From: Thalassospira alkalitolerans | GTDB taxonomy: Bacteria > Pseudomonadota > Alphaproteobacteria > Rhodospirillales > Thalassospiraceae | NCBI RefSeq assembly: GCF_002115745.1 | Contig: NZ_JFKB01000019.1 | Coordinates: forward strand, 1-63,452 | Direction: 5' to 3' | DNA length: 63,452 nucleotides | In this document: piece after piece, positions 8,909-17,460 of the stretch | Position numbering within the stretch: the stretch's first letter is position 1 | Layout of the letters: each line of letters starts with the position of its first letter | Position numbers and translations under genes: made by a program | Notes under the pieces: model-generated | The model's input: only the letters and a program-made list of their open reading frames with translations | Database searches by the model: none | What the model was told of the DNA's origin: nothing

Positions 8909-9715
8909 TTAGCTTTCAATGCGATCTGCGATCTTGCCATCGCGGCCAATAGCAACGGCCAGCAACCGCCCGCCGCGTCCCGCACCTTCGTCAATTGAAA
9001 GCGTGAATTCACGTTCTTGCAAACCAACACTTGCATGCGATGATCCGCGAATGATCCGCCGACAATCGTAATAACGATCGGTAATGCTTTCAAACATCGA
9101 ACCACCCCACCAAAACGTGTCGGTCTGTCCGGTCAGAGGCCGCGAACCATCAAGCCCGGCATGCACAAAAATCAGCGAACCATCGGTGGTATAGGCCGCA
9201 TGTTTAAGGTCTGAGAGCAAGGCACTGTGACCCTTTTGGCGGCGGAAGGATTCGCCAAACTGACCTGTCCATTGCGCAATCGCATGCGCGCCCTGACGCA
9301 TCAAGGATTGAACATTTGACGGATCAAAACCATAGGCGCGCAACGTTCCGGCAACCCCGCGCGACAGCATCCAGTCAAAGACCTCGCCCGAGTTTGGTGC
9401 AAACTGGATTTGCTGAAGCTTGCTAAGCATTTCTTCGGCCGCACCACGCAAAAAGGCGATGTCGGCAATATCGACGCCATCCAGGGCGATAAAGAAACGG
9501 CGGAACAGCAATAACTCGTTGATAACACCAACGACCGCTTCACCGGAATTATCACCCCAGTAATTGCCAAGATAGACCAGACGGTCACCCGCCACGATCT
9601 TATTGGCAAGCTTTCGGTGGACAGCCTGCAAAGCAGTAAGATCGCCGTTTATCGCGCCAACAGCCCAAATCTTGTCCGCTGGTTTTATCGGTGCCAGAAC
9701 TGCGTTCATCGCCAT
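8909..9715 (-). CDS. degenerate metallophosphoesterase (pseudophosphatase)
   Basis: The 268-residue product keeps the overall pattern of PPP/ApaH-type metallophosphoesterases but has lost most metal ligands. The GDxHG motif reads GAING (20-24), GDxxDRG reads GNYWGDN (50-56), GNHE reads GAAE (91-94), and GHTP reads GSSH (224-227). Only FVHAGL (183-188) and the IDEGA strand (241-245) remain. It is therefore unlikely to be a phosphatase and may be a binding or scaffold protein. The TTG at 9745 lies inside the carD terminator, so I take the ATG at 9715 (or 9709). It follows carD on the same strand and may be expressed by read-through. Confidence 0.75.
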   Translation of the reverse strand: MAMNAVLAPIKPADKIWAVGAINGDLTALQAVHRKLANKIVAGDRLVYLGNYWGDNSGEAVVGVINELLLFRRFFIALDGVDIADIAFLRGAAEEMLSKLQQIQFAPNSGEVFDWMLSRGVAGTLRAYGFDPSNVQSLMRQGAHAIAQWTGQFGESFRRQKGHSALLSDLKHAAYTTDGSLIFVHAGLDGSRPLTGQTDTFWWGGSMFESITDRYYDCRRIIRGSSHASVGLQEREFTLSIDEGAGRGGRLLAVAIGRDGKIADRIES

Positions 9716-9724
9716 AACGTGCCC

Positions 9725-9768
9725 AAATAAACAAAACCGGCCCAAGATTACCTTGTCGGCCGGTTTTT
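9725..9768 (-). terminator. rho-independent terminator of carD
   Basis: On the minus strand AAAACCGGCC and GGCCGGTTTT pair around a 15-base loop and run into GTTTATTT, about 40 bases past the carD stop. It lies directly before the start of the pseudophosphatase gene, which decides that gene's start codon. Confidence 0.85.
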
Positions 9769-9809
9769 AAAAAGAGGTCTCTCGTACAAGATAAACTGCA
9801 GGGCCTTTA

Positions 9810-10310
9810 TCAGGCCGCTTTCTGCAACAGTTTTTCAAGTTTGCCCGAAGCTTTGTCCTTGTCGATCTTTTCGATTGCGGCAAGTTCGTCGACAAGACGT
9901 TCAAATGCTGCTTCATAGATCTGACGTTCGGAGAAAGACTGTTCCGGCTGAGTTTCCGTGCGGTGCAGGTCACGAACCACTTCAGCGATCGAAACCGGGT
10001 CACCGGAATTGATCTTTGCTTCGTATTCCTGGGCACGACGCGACCACATGGTACGTTTGACACGTGCGCGCCCCTTAAGGGTGATCAGCGCGGAATCCAT
10101 CTGTTTTTTCGAGGATAGCTTGCGCAATCCGGAGTTACCCACTTTGTTCACTGGCACGCGCAAAGTCATGCGGCTTGAATCAAAGGTAATCACATAAAGG
10201 CGCAATTCCTGACCCGCGATTTCCTGAGTTTCCAGGCCATCAACACGGCCAACACCATGTGCAGGGTAGACAACGTAATCGCCAATAGTAAACGGCAACT
10301 TATCCGACAT
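9810..10310 (-). CDS. carD: CarD family transcriptional regulator
   Basis: This 166-residue protein binds RNA polymerase beta through its N-terminal Tudor-like domain and stabilises open promoter complexes, mainly at rRNA and other housekeeping promoters. The N-terminal domain is clear (IGDYVVYPAHGVGRVDGLET, residues 8-27), followed by the LRVPVNKV strand. The C-terminal half is helical and basic (LKGRARVKRTMWSRRAQEYEAKI), as expected of the DNA-contacting part. I use the ATG at 10310, which has AAGGAAG six bases upstream, rather than the TTG one codon earlier. A terminator follows the gene. Confidence 0.93.
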   Translation of the reverse strand: MSDKLPFTIGDYVVYPAHGVGRVDGLETQEIAGQELRLYVITFDSSRMTLRVPVNKVGNSGLRKLSSKKQMDSALITLKGRARVKRTMWSRRAQEYEAKINSGDPVSIAEVVRDLHRTETQPEQSFSERQIYEAAFERLVDELAAIEKIDKDKASGKLEKLLQKAA

Positions 10311-10607
10311 CAAGCTTCCTTCCGGCCCATATGGACCTGGTCATTCAACTGTAACACTATAGACCCGGCGACGCGAAGAGCTGCGCACGACCATGCTTTT
10401 GGCGTAGTCGCGGTTTTTGACAGGATAAAATAACGGAGATCCGACTGCGCGGAACGAGCCTGTCGAGCTCTTGAACGCGAGTTTCCCACAATAACACAAC
10501 ATAGAGGTCGATCACAGAATTTTTCCGTGCGACCAGCTCAATGCAGCCATGCATCGACAGGGAAAAGGTGCCTATATTGTGTGTTTACAGGTGCTTATCA
10601 CGCGTGA
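10311..10607. other. intergenic region between carD and fdxA
   Basis: About 300 bases lie upstream of carD and downstream of fdxA, which are on the same strand. The carD promoter must be here. I see no convincing ORF, RNA gene or strong hairpin. Confidence 0.4.
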
Positions 10608-10943
10608 TCAGTCGCCGGTCCCCGGTTTTTCACTGAGCATTTCGACTTTACCTGGCTTGCCATCCCATTCGGCGGCATCAGCCGGTGCATCACCCTTGCG
10701 CGTAATATTCGGCCAGATTTCCGCGAATTTGCGGTTAACCTCAAGCCAATTATCCAGATTAGGTTCCGTATCAGGGATAATGGCTTCAGCCGGACATTCA
10801 GGTTCGCAGACACCGCAATCAATGCATTCATCGGGGTGAATTACCAGGAAGTTTTCACCTTCGTAGAAGCAATCGACGGGACAAACCTCGACGCAGTCCT
10901 GATACTTACACTTGATGCAGTTTTCCGTCACCACATAGGTCAT
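10608..10943 (-). CDS. fdxA: 7Fe ferredoxin FdxA
   Basis: This 111-residue ferredoxin carries one [3Fe-4S] and one [4Fe-4S] cluster and acts as a low-potential electron carrier in the cytoplasm. Cysteines at 9, 12, 17, 21, 25, 40, 43, 46 and 50 match, shifted by one, the nine cysteines around the clusters of Azotobacter ferredoxin I. The C-terminal extension from residue 55 ([20 protein letters not shown]) is typical of the FdxA family. The ATG at 10943 starts the conserved MTYVVTENC; the ORF extends 40 codons upstream without family similarity. The gene stands alone, as is usual. Confidence 0.96.
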   Translation of the reverse strand: MTYVVTENCIKCKYQDCVEVCPVDCFYEGENFLVIHPDECIDCGVCEPECPAEAIIPDTEPNLDNWLEVNRKFAEIWPNITRKGDAPADAAEWDGKPGKVEMLSEKPGTGD

Positions 10944-11253
10944 GGTGTAACTCCGTTCAGGTTGCGAGGCCGTAAAGCGGCTGCCCCCGCGCCCGGCCTT
11001 GTTCTCTCTCGGGCATTGGGTTATCACGCAGTGCGGTTGTGTGCAACTCCAATAAAATCCCATTTTTTTTAGTACTATTCCGGTTTTCGATGCAATGCAG
11101 CATCCCGGGATAGACCCCCGACAGCCGACACATAAAGCGGCCTGGCCCGAAAAATACAGAATCCGTCACTTTTTTCCAGCATTAGAAACAGCGCAACAAT
11201 TGCTTTTGCTGCGTCAAGCACATAGTCTTGCCGCGACAAATGGTCGAAGAACC
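10944..11253. other. intergenic region between fdxA and the GGDEF-EAL gene
   Basis: The two flanking genes are divergent, so both promoters should be in this stretch. Part of it stays open in the frame of the GGDEF-EAL gene (from an ATG at 11095), but that peptide is Gln/His/Arg rich with no domain. No RNA gene or clear operator is visible. Confidence 0.4.
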
Positions 11254-13746
11254 ATGCGGGGGTGTGGATTGTCGGAGGGTAGCCTGAAAACGCAACGGCT
11301 GAGATGGCGTGATCGCTTGTCTGTGAAACAGGCACGCGCCGCTGTCGTTATTACCCTGTTGATTGGTTTATTCTTCAGTGTCATCCAGATTTTCTGGGAC
11401 CTGCAGGAAGAACGCAATTTGATCGACAGGACGGTTAATCAGGTTCTTTCAACCTTGCGCGAATCCGCGACCCAGGCGGCATATGGCTTGGATGAAACGC
11501 TGGCCGCGCGCGTTGTATCGGGCCTGTTTGAATATGAACCGGTCTACAACGCCACACTGAGCGATAATTTCGGCAATGTCCTTGCCCAGCAATCGCGCGA
11601 ACCGATTGCATCCGGGCGATCCGCACTTACCGAACTGATGTTTGGCAATATCCAGCAATATAATGTGCGGCTTGAAATTGGGGCGGGCCGGGATTTGGTC
11701 GGCAGCCTTATCGTGCGTATCGACACCGCCCTGATTGCCGAGGGTTTCCTTAACCGTGCCACCCGCATTCTGATGTCGGGCATTTTACGCAACCTTTTGC
11801 TGGGTATGGTGCTGGTTGGCTTTTTCTATCTGCGGCTAACCAAGCCGCTGCTGCGCATATCCAACGCGCTGGCACTGGTCGATACCGCAAGCCCCGATTC
11901 TACAAGTATCACTGTTAACCACCATCACAAAAATGACGAACTGGGTTTGTTGTCACGTTCCATTCGCACGCTGGTTGATGGGATGGGGGATGCACTTGGC
12001 AAATTGCGGCACACAGAACAACAGGTGCGCGACAGCGAATCCCGCCTGCGCGCAATTGTTCAAAACGTCGCCGATGGCATCCTGACCATCACACCGGGTG
12101 GAACGATTATCGAGTTTAATGCCGCGGCTTATCCGTTGCTTGGGCTATCGCGCGACGAAACTCCCAAGGGCCGGTCGCTTTTGGAATTTGTGATCCCGCG
12201 TGCGATCCCCAAGCTGGAAAAATGTCTGGATGAACTGACCGCACTGGATCTTGGCGACAATGTCGCCGAACAGCGCCTGACCCTTTCTCTGATCCGCATG
12301 GACAAGACAGAAATCGATGTCAGCGCCGCATTCCGCCCGATCCCGGATGCCGAAACCCCGCTGATTACGGTGGTCTTGCACGATATTACCGCGCGCAAAC
12401 GTTATGAAGAACAACTGGTCTATATGGCCAATCATGACGCACTAACCAATTTACCAAACCGCAGCATGCTGGAATTCAGCCTGAAAGCGGCACTTGATAG
12501 CCACAAGCGCGATACCCCCGGCCCACAGAAAGGCGCAACGGCCATCCTGTTTATTGATCTTGACCGTTTCAAACTGATCAATGACAGCCTTGGCCATAAT
12601 GTTGGTGATTTACTGCTTAAGGCAGTTGCAGACCGATTGCGCCGTATCATCGGGCGACAGGAAGTTATCGGCCGTCTGGGTGGCGATGAATTCCTGATCA
12701 TCATTCCGCGCCTGCGCGAAACACAGGATGCTGCGACCCTGTCCCAGGCCGTATTGGATGCCCTGGCCCCGGCCTTTGATATTCAAGGGCGTTTTTTGTT
12801 CATCACCCCTTCAATCGGGATCGCACTTTGCCCGGCCGACGGAGAGGATTTCCCAACTCTGATGCGCAATGCCGATACGGCAATGTATAGTGCAAAGGCG
12901 CGCGGCGGTGGCACCTATCACTTCTTTACCAAAACAATGAATGAAAGTGCGGTTGCACGGCTTGCCATCGAAAACGACCTGCGCGAAGCGCTTGAGCGCG
13001 GGCAGTTTGAATTATACTACCAACCGAAAATCGAACTGGCGAGCGGCCGTTTATCCGGGCTTGAAGCCCTGATCCGCTGGAAACAGCCCGGTCGCGGATT
13101 TATATCGCCCATGCAATTCATCCCCGTAGCCGAAGAAACCGGCCTGATCGGCAAGATCGGTGAATGGGTCCTGAGCCGGGTTTGCCAACAAATCCACGAA
13201 TGGGACGAGATGGGATTGGCCCCAGTCAGTATCGCGGTCAATCTGTCGCCCCGCCAATTGATCGAAGGCAGGATTACCGAAACGATTTCAAACATTCTGG
13301 AAGAAACCGGCACGCCGGCATCGCGCATTATTCTGGAAATCACCGAAACCGTAATGATGCATGAAATCAAAAAATCTGCAGCCATTCTTGATGAATTACG
13401 CAAACTTGGCCTTCAAATCGCCATCGACGACTTTGGCACCGGCTATTCGTCATTGGCCTATCTGAAACGCTTGCCAATCAATTCGATCAAGATCGACCGT
13501 TCGTTCGTGCGCGATATCACGACCGATGCCGATGATGCGGCAATTACAAACACGATTATCCTTATGGGGCATAACCTTGGACTTAAGGTCGTGGCGGAAG
13601 GTGTTGAAACGGAAGATCAGCTTGAATTCCTGCGCGAACATGGCTGCGACGAGGTCCAGGGCTTCCTGATTTCCGAACCCCAACCGGCATCGATTATTGC
13701 CAAACAGATCGAACAGCTTTCGCATAGTGTTGCGCCGACGTTATAA
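11254..13746 (+). CDS. membrane-bound GGDEF-EAL c-di-GMP enzyme with PAS domain
   Basis: The product (about 830 residues from this start) should sense an extracytoplasmic signal and make or degrade cyclic di-GMP. The first membrane helix is at about 29-49 (AVVITLLIGLFFSVIQIFW), a periplasmic sensor of about 120 residues follows, and the second helix is near 170-190. Next come a HAMP-like linker, a PAS domain (about 275-395), a GGDEF domain with an intact RLGGDEF, and an EAL domain with LEALIRW and the DDFGTGYSSL loop. Both catalytic signatures look intact, so either activity is possible. The start is uncertain: the ATG at 11254 has a weak ribosome binding site, and the frame is open from 11095. 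It precedes a receiver/CheC/kinase block. Confidence 0.88.
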   Translation: MRGCGLSEGSLKTQRLRWRDRLSVKQARAAVVITLLIGLFFSVIQIFWDLQEERNLIDRTVNQVLSTLRESATQAAYGLDETLAARVVSGLFEYEPVYNATLSDNFGNVLAQQSREPIASGRSALTELMFGNIQQYNVRLEIGAGRDLVGSLIVRIDTALIAEGFLNRATRILMSGILRNLLLGMVLVGFFYLRLTKPLLRISNALALVDTASPDSTSITVNHHHKNDELGLLSRSIRTLVDGMGDALGKLRHTEQQVRDSESRLRAIVQNVADGILTITPGGTIIEFNAAAYPLLGLSRDETPKGRSLLEFVIPRAIPKLEKCLDELTALDLGDNVAEQRLTLSLIRMDKTEIDVSAAFRPIPDAETPLITVVLHDITARKRYEEQLVYMANHDALTNLPNRSMLEFSLKAALDSHKRDTPGPQKGATAILFIDLDRFKLINDSLGHNVGDLLLKAVADRLRRIIGRQEVIGRLGGDEFLIIIPRLRETQDAATLSQAVLDALAPAFDIQGRFLFITPSIGIALCPADGEDFPTLMRNADTAMYSAKARGGGTYHFFTKTMNESAVARLAIENDLREALERGQFELYYQPKIELASGRLSGLEALIRWKQPGRGFISPMQFIPVAEETGLIGKIGEWVLSRVCQQIHEWDEMGLAPVSIAVNLSPRQLIEGRITETISNILEETGTPASRIILEITETVMMHEIKKSAAILDELRKLGLQIAIDDFGTGYSSLAYLKRLPINSIKIDRSFVRDITTDADDAAITNTIILMGHNLGLKVVAEGVETEDQLEFLREHGCDEVQGFLISEPQPASIIAKQIEQLSHSVAPTL

Positions 13747-13826
13747 TCAGTCCTATCCTTGTGGGTGGCGCGCTCTTGCAACAGGGTGAATTCAACAAGA
13801 ACACAATGTAAAGATCAGAGAAAGAC

Positions 13827-14201
13827 ATGTCACAGAAGCGATCGGTCCTGCTTGTCGACGACAGCAAATTTGCCCGCATGCTGGTCAAGGCCTTCATCAC
13901 CAGCAGTTTTGCCGATTGGCAGATCGACGAAGCTGAAGAGGCCGAGACAGCACAGGTCATGGCCAAGGCACATCCATATGACTATCTTCTGGTCGATTTC
14001 AACATGCCCGGAATGAATGGTCTGGAACTGGGTGCGATATTGCGCGCTTCTTATCCGGATGCCACGATCGCATTGCTGACGGCCAATATTCAGCAGGAAA
14101 TCCAGAACAAGGCCGCCAAGGCTGGCATGGACTTTCTGGCCAAGCCGCCGACAGAGGAAAAAATTCGCGACTATCTTGCCGGCAAGGAAGCCGGTCGATG
14201 A
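13827..14201 (+). CDS. single-domain response regulator (CheY-like)
   Basis: This 124-residue receiver has no output domain. The acidic pair is Asp11-Asp12, the phospho-acceptor is Asp57 in VDFNMPGMNG, the switch Thr is at 85 and the conserved Lys at 106 (FLAKPP), so it should be phosphorylated normally. It follows the GGDEF-EAL gene by 80 bases. Its last codons overlap the start of the CheC-like gene by 4 bases, which strongly suggests that CheC-like protein is its phosphatase. The PAS kinase two genes down is the obvious phosphodonor. Confidence 0.92.
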   Translation: MSQKRSVLLVDDSKFARMLVKAFITSSFADWQIDEAEEAETAQVMAKAHPYDYLLVDFNMPGMNGLELGAILRASYPDATIALLTANIQQEIQNKAAKAGMDFLAKPPTEEKIRDYLAGKEAGR

Positions 14202-14824
14202 TCGATATCAGTGAACTTGAACACGATACCATCAGCGAACTGATCAATATCGGTGTTGGCCGTGCGGCGGCATCATTATCGCAAATGGTCGATCAACCGG
14301 TTGAATTGACCGTCCCGACGATTACATTTGTCGAACGTTTCTCGGACTCCAACCTGACCGCATCCCCCGACGAGGTGGTATCGGCCGTCAGTCAATCCTT
14401 TGACGGTCCGTTCAAAGGCGAAGCCATTCTGGTCTTTCCGGAAAAGCGCAGCCTTGAACTCGTGCGTCGGTTGCTTAAAGTTGATGTTCCCCTTGATACG
14501 CTGACCGATCTTGAGCAGGAAGCCCTGATGGAGGTCGGGAACATCATTTTGAATGCCTGCCTTGGCAGCATCGCCAACGTTCTGGGCGAACCGATCAATT
14601 GTTCAATGCCCAGCTTTCGCAAGCGAAAAACCCGTGCATTGCTAGATGATGATGCCGGACCTGATTCCACCGCCGGCAATATGCCGGTTCTGATGATATT
14701 GCATGTGCAATTCATGCTGCGCCAAAATGACATCGACGGTTATGTCCTGTTTGTCATGGATCTTGATTCAATCCAGACCCTGAAGAAACTGGTCCGTCGG
14801 TTCCTTGAAAACACGCTCGGTTAA
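14198..14824 (+). CDS. CheC-like phosphatase of the adjacent receiver
   Basis: CheC proteins dephosphorylate CheY-type receivers. This 208-residue protein carries two copies of the family's active-site pattern, one in DTISELINIGVGRAA near residues 10-24 and one in EALMEVGNIILNACLG near 108-123, each with the Glu and Asn two turns apart. The segment between them has the alternating strands expected of the CheC fold. Its start overlaps the receiver gene by 4 bases, so expression is coupled. No cheA, cheW or receptor gene is nearby, so this phosphatase seems to serve a dedicated non-chemotaxis relay rather than the flagellar system. Confidence 0.85.
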   Translation: MIDISELEHDTISELINIGVGRAAASLSQMVDQPVELTVPTITFVERFSDSNLTASPDEVVSAVSQSFDGPFKGEAILVFPEKRSLELVRRLLKVDVPLDTLTDLEQEALMEVGNIILNACLGSIANVLGEPINCSMPSFRKRKTRALLDDDAGPDSTAGNMPVLMILHVQFMLRQNDIDGYVLFVMDLDSIQTLKKLVRRFLENTLG

Positions 14825-14835
14825 CCGGCAGGACA

Positions 14836-16437
14836 ATGGCAAATCCCCATCCCCCAGGCATCGACATATCGGACGCAACCGAAGCTTCCGAACTTTACGG
14901 CAATCTGCTTGATACCGCAGATGTCGGGCTTGTTGTGATCGGCACCGATTACGCGATATGCCACTGGAACCAATGGATGCACAATCGGTCAGGACTTCCG
15001 GCTGAGCAGGTCTTGGGCAAACAACTGGTCGGGATATTCCCCGAAACCCGGATGGGGCGCCTTAATCAGGCGATCAAGGATTGCCTTGAATTCGGAATGC
15101 CTGCCGTCATTTCACCGTCCCTGAATCAGGGGGCGCTTCCATTGCGCCCATTGCCACAATTTATCGCCAGTTTCGAACGTATGGAACAATCGATCCGCGT
15201 TCACCCGATTACCACGTCACGGGGCGAGAAGCTTTGTTCGTTGACCATTCGCGACATGACCCTTGCCGTGCAACGCGACCGTTTACTGCGCCAGCAAGCC
15301 GCCGAACTGGCCGAACTCGTCAACCAGACCAAGCGTAGCGAGGACAGAACCCGTGCGATATTGCAAAATACCATCGATGCCATTCTGGTGGCATCCGATG
15401 ATGGCAATATCGAACCGTTGAATGCGCGCGCACAGGAACTTTTCGGCCCGGGCGGCGACCCCGAACTAAGCAATATCATGCGATTTCTGCTGCCTGACAG
15501 CGGGCACAGCCCCCTTCAAATGCCGCCGACCGACCGGCTTTTGACCGATCTGGGTACTGGCGTGATCGAAGTTCTGGCACGCACGGATAGCGGCCGCAAC
15601 ATTCCGCTTGAAGTCGCAATCAGCCATTTTTCTGCCGATGGCCGGTATCATTACATCATTACGCTTCGCGATATTTCCCAACGCAAGCGTCATGAAACAG
15701 AAATCCAGCGCACCATGGCCGAACTTGAACGGTCCAACAGCGAGCTGGAACAGTTTGCCTATGCTGCGTCACATGACTTGCAAGAACCACTGCGCATGGT
15801 GTCAAGCTATACCCAGTTGATCGCACGGCGATACAAAGACAAGCTTGACGAAACCGCCGACGAATTCATCCATTATGCGGTCGACGGCACCCAGCGGATG
15901 CAGCGCATGATCGACGATCTGCTGACCCTGTCACGCGTCGGGCGCCATGGCAAACCGTTCCAGTCGGTTCCCCTTGATAGCCTGTTTGATGCAATTATCG
16001 CGAATTTCCGGCGTGCCGGTTCTGCCCCCGAAGGTAATATCGTACGCGACGGCCCACTGCCGACCGTGACCGGGGATGCCAGCCAATTATTGTTGCTGTT
16101 TCAAAATCTGGTCTCCAACGGCCTTAAATACAGCGATCCTGACAATGGCGAAGTTCGGATTTCAGCCCAAGAGACCAATCAATGCTGGAAAATTTGCGTC
16201 ACCGATAACGGGATCGGGATCGAACCGCAATATCATGCGACGATCTTTGAAATCTTTAAACGCCTGCATGGTTACGGCGAATATGCCGGTACCGGAATCG
16301 GACTTGCGATCTGTAAAAAAATCACCGACCGGCACGGCGGGACGATTACGGTCAAGAGCACACCGGGCAAGGGCAGTATCTTCTGCGTTGAATTACCAAA
16401 AGAATTGCCGATTGTGATCACGCAAGAAAGCATGTAG
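14836..16437 (+). CDS. soluble PAS-domain histidine kinase
   Basis: The 533-residue protein has two PAS domains (about 20-145 and 170-285), a short coiled coil at about 288-306, then a HisKA domain with the phospho-acceptor His313 in YAASHDLQEPLR and a HATPase domain ending in GTGIGLAICKKITDRHGG. The HDLQEPLR type of H-box is that of phytochrome-like kinases. There is no membrane helix, so the signal is intracellular. It starts 11 bases after the CheC-like gene, forming one unit with it and the receiver. Predicted role: phosphorylate the adjacent receiver in answer to a ligand, redox or light signal at a PAS domain; I see no diagnostic cofactor residue. Confidence 0.9.
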   Translation: MANPHPPGIDISDATEASELYGNLLDTADVGLVVIGTDYAICHWNQWMHNRSGLPAEQVLGKQLVGIFPETRMGRLNQAIKDCLEFGMPAVISPSLNQGALPLRPLPQFIASFERMEQSIRVHPITTSRGEKLCSLTIRDMTLAVQRDRLLRQQAAELAELVNQTKRSEDRTRAILQNTIDAILVASDDGNIEPLNARAQELFGPGGDPELSNIMRFLLPDSGHSPLQMPPTDRLLTDLGTGVIEVLARTDSGRNIPLEVAISHFSADGRYHYIITLRDISQRKRHETEIQRTMAELERSNSELEQFAYAASHDLQEPLRMVSSYTQLIARRYKDKLDETADEFIHYAVDGTQRMQRMIDDLLTLSRVGRHGKPFQSVPLDSLFDAIIANFRRAGSAPEGNIVRDGPLPTVTGDASQLLLLFQNLVSNGLKYSDPDNGEVRISAQETNQCWKICVTDNGIGIEPQYHATIFEIFKRLHGYGEYAGTGIGLAICKKITDRHGGTITVKSTPGKGSIFCVELPKELPIVITQESM

Positions 16438-16442
16438 TTTTC

Positions 16443-16460
16443 GTTTACGTAAGCGTAAAC
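16443..16460. promoter_or_regulatory. palindromic operator before the MerR-type gene
   Basis: GTTTACG and CGTAAAC flank the four bases TAAG, a perfect 7+7 inverted repeat located 15 bases before the ATG of the MerR gene. The position suits autoregulation. The TTTACG...CGTAAA core resembles binding sites I recall for LiuR regulators, but that is from memory. Confidence 0.65.
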
Positions 16461-16474
16461 CTGAACGAGATGTC

Positions 16475-16858
16475 ATGAACGACAGCTATTCGATTACCGA
16501 CCTTGCCCGCGAGTTCGACGTCACAACGCGAACCATCCGCTTTTACGAAGATCAGGAACTGATCGCGCCCGTGCGTCAGGGCCAAACCCGTATATACAGC
16601 CAGCGTGATCGCGTGCGTCTGCGCCTTATCATGCGGGGTAAACGGCTTGGATTTTCACTTAAGGAAATCCGCGACCTTCTTGACCTGTATGACACCGACC
16701 GCAGCGAAATCATGCAATTGTCCATTTTGGTCAACAAGATCAATGAACGCCGCGATACCCTGCGCAAACAGCGTCAGGATATTGATGCGACACTTGATGA
16801 ACTCGATAAACTTGAAGAAACCTGCCAGGAAGAACTGACCCGGAAATCCGACAATTAG
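16475..16858 (+). CDS. MerR family regulator, LiuR-like
   Basis: This 127-residue regulator has an N-terminal MerR winged helix (YSITDLAREFDVTTRTIRFY, residues 5-24) and a C-terminal dimerisation coiled coil (about 75-122). The pattern LLDLYDTDRS...QLSILVNKINERRDTLRKQRQDIDATLDELDKLEETC matches the LiuR group that controls branched-chain amino acid and fatty acid catabolism in proteobacteria. Metal-type MerR cysteines are absent. A perfect palindrome lies just upstream. Its likely target genes for leucine or isovalerate degradation are not in this window, although the liv/acyl-CoA ligase operon at 30-39 kb is functionally related. Confidence 0.85.
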   Translation: MNDSYSITDLAREFDVTTRTIRFYEDQELIAPVRQGQTRIYSQRDRVRLRLIMRGKRLGFSLKEIRDLLDLYDTDRSEIMQLSILVNKINERRDTLRKQRQDIDATLDELDKLEETCQEELTRKSDN

Positions 16859-16865
16859 GTATTTC

Positions 16866-16879
16866 GCCCCATCCGGGGC
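16866..16879. terminator. small hairpin between convergent genes
   Basis: GCCCC-ATCC-GGGGC lies in the 21 bases between the stops of the MerR gene and the DUF454 gene. It lacks a good T run on either side and is only a candidate terminator. Confidence 0.35.
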
Positions 16880-17290
16880 CTAGGCACCGGTACCTGGCTC
16901 GCCCCCTTGCGACAACGGCAGTTGCGTGGGAAGGCGCGATGGTCGCGACAGGATGAAGCAACTGACCGGGATCGCCACCATAAGCTGGATCATCACCACC
17001 CAGCGGCTTTCGACAAAGATCAAGGATGCCGCAATCATCACAACAAACGCGGTCATCGCCGTGATTTTTGCCCGGCTGTTGATCACACCATGTTCATTCC
17101 AGTGCCGGATCGGTGGACCGAACTGGGGATGGTTATTGATCCAGGCATGCAGACGCGGCGAGCCTTTGCCAAACAACCAGGCGGCCAGCAACATGAATGG
17201 GGTCGTTGGCAGAATTGGCAGCAAGACACCAACAATTCCAAGTCCAACCGACATCCAGCCCAAGACCAGATAAAGATGCGATGCCTGCAC
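16880..17290 (-). CDS. DUF454 (YbaN family) inner-membrane protein
   Basis: This small membrane protein (136 residues) has the family signature at its N-terminus: GWMSVGLGIVGVLLPILPTTPFMLLAAWLFGKGSPRLHAW (given in part: LPILPTTPFMLLA at about 24-36), followed by HPQFGPPIRHW. Two or three further hydrophobic helices lie at about 73-110. Family members are about 120-135 residues and their biochemical role is not established. The GTG start at 17290 follows AGGAAA. It converges with the MerR gene and is transcribed alone. Confidence 0.85.
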   Translation of the reverse strand: MQASHLYLVLGWMSVGLGIVGVLLPILPTTPFMLLAAWLFGKGSPRLHAWINNHPQFGPPIRHWNEHGVINSRAKITAMTAFVVMIAASLIFVESRWVVMIQLMVAIPVSCFILSRPSRLPTQLPLSQGGEPGTGA

Positions 17291-17460
17291 GTATCATTTC
17301 CTGTTTACAGTCCTGCCCGCCCCTGACAGGTTAGGGTTAAGGACCCGATAGGTTAAATGTAGGCGGATTATCGTCAATTTTCAATCGACACTCACCGGTT
17401 TCACAGGTTCAGGGATCCGGCGCCGCCCACGGGTTCTGTAACCATTATAAACGATCCAGC

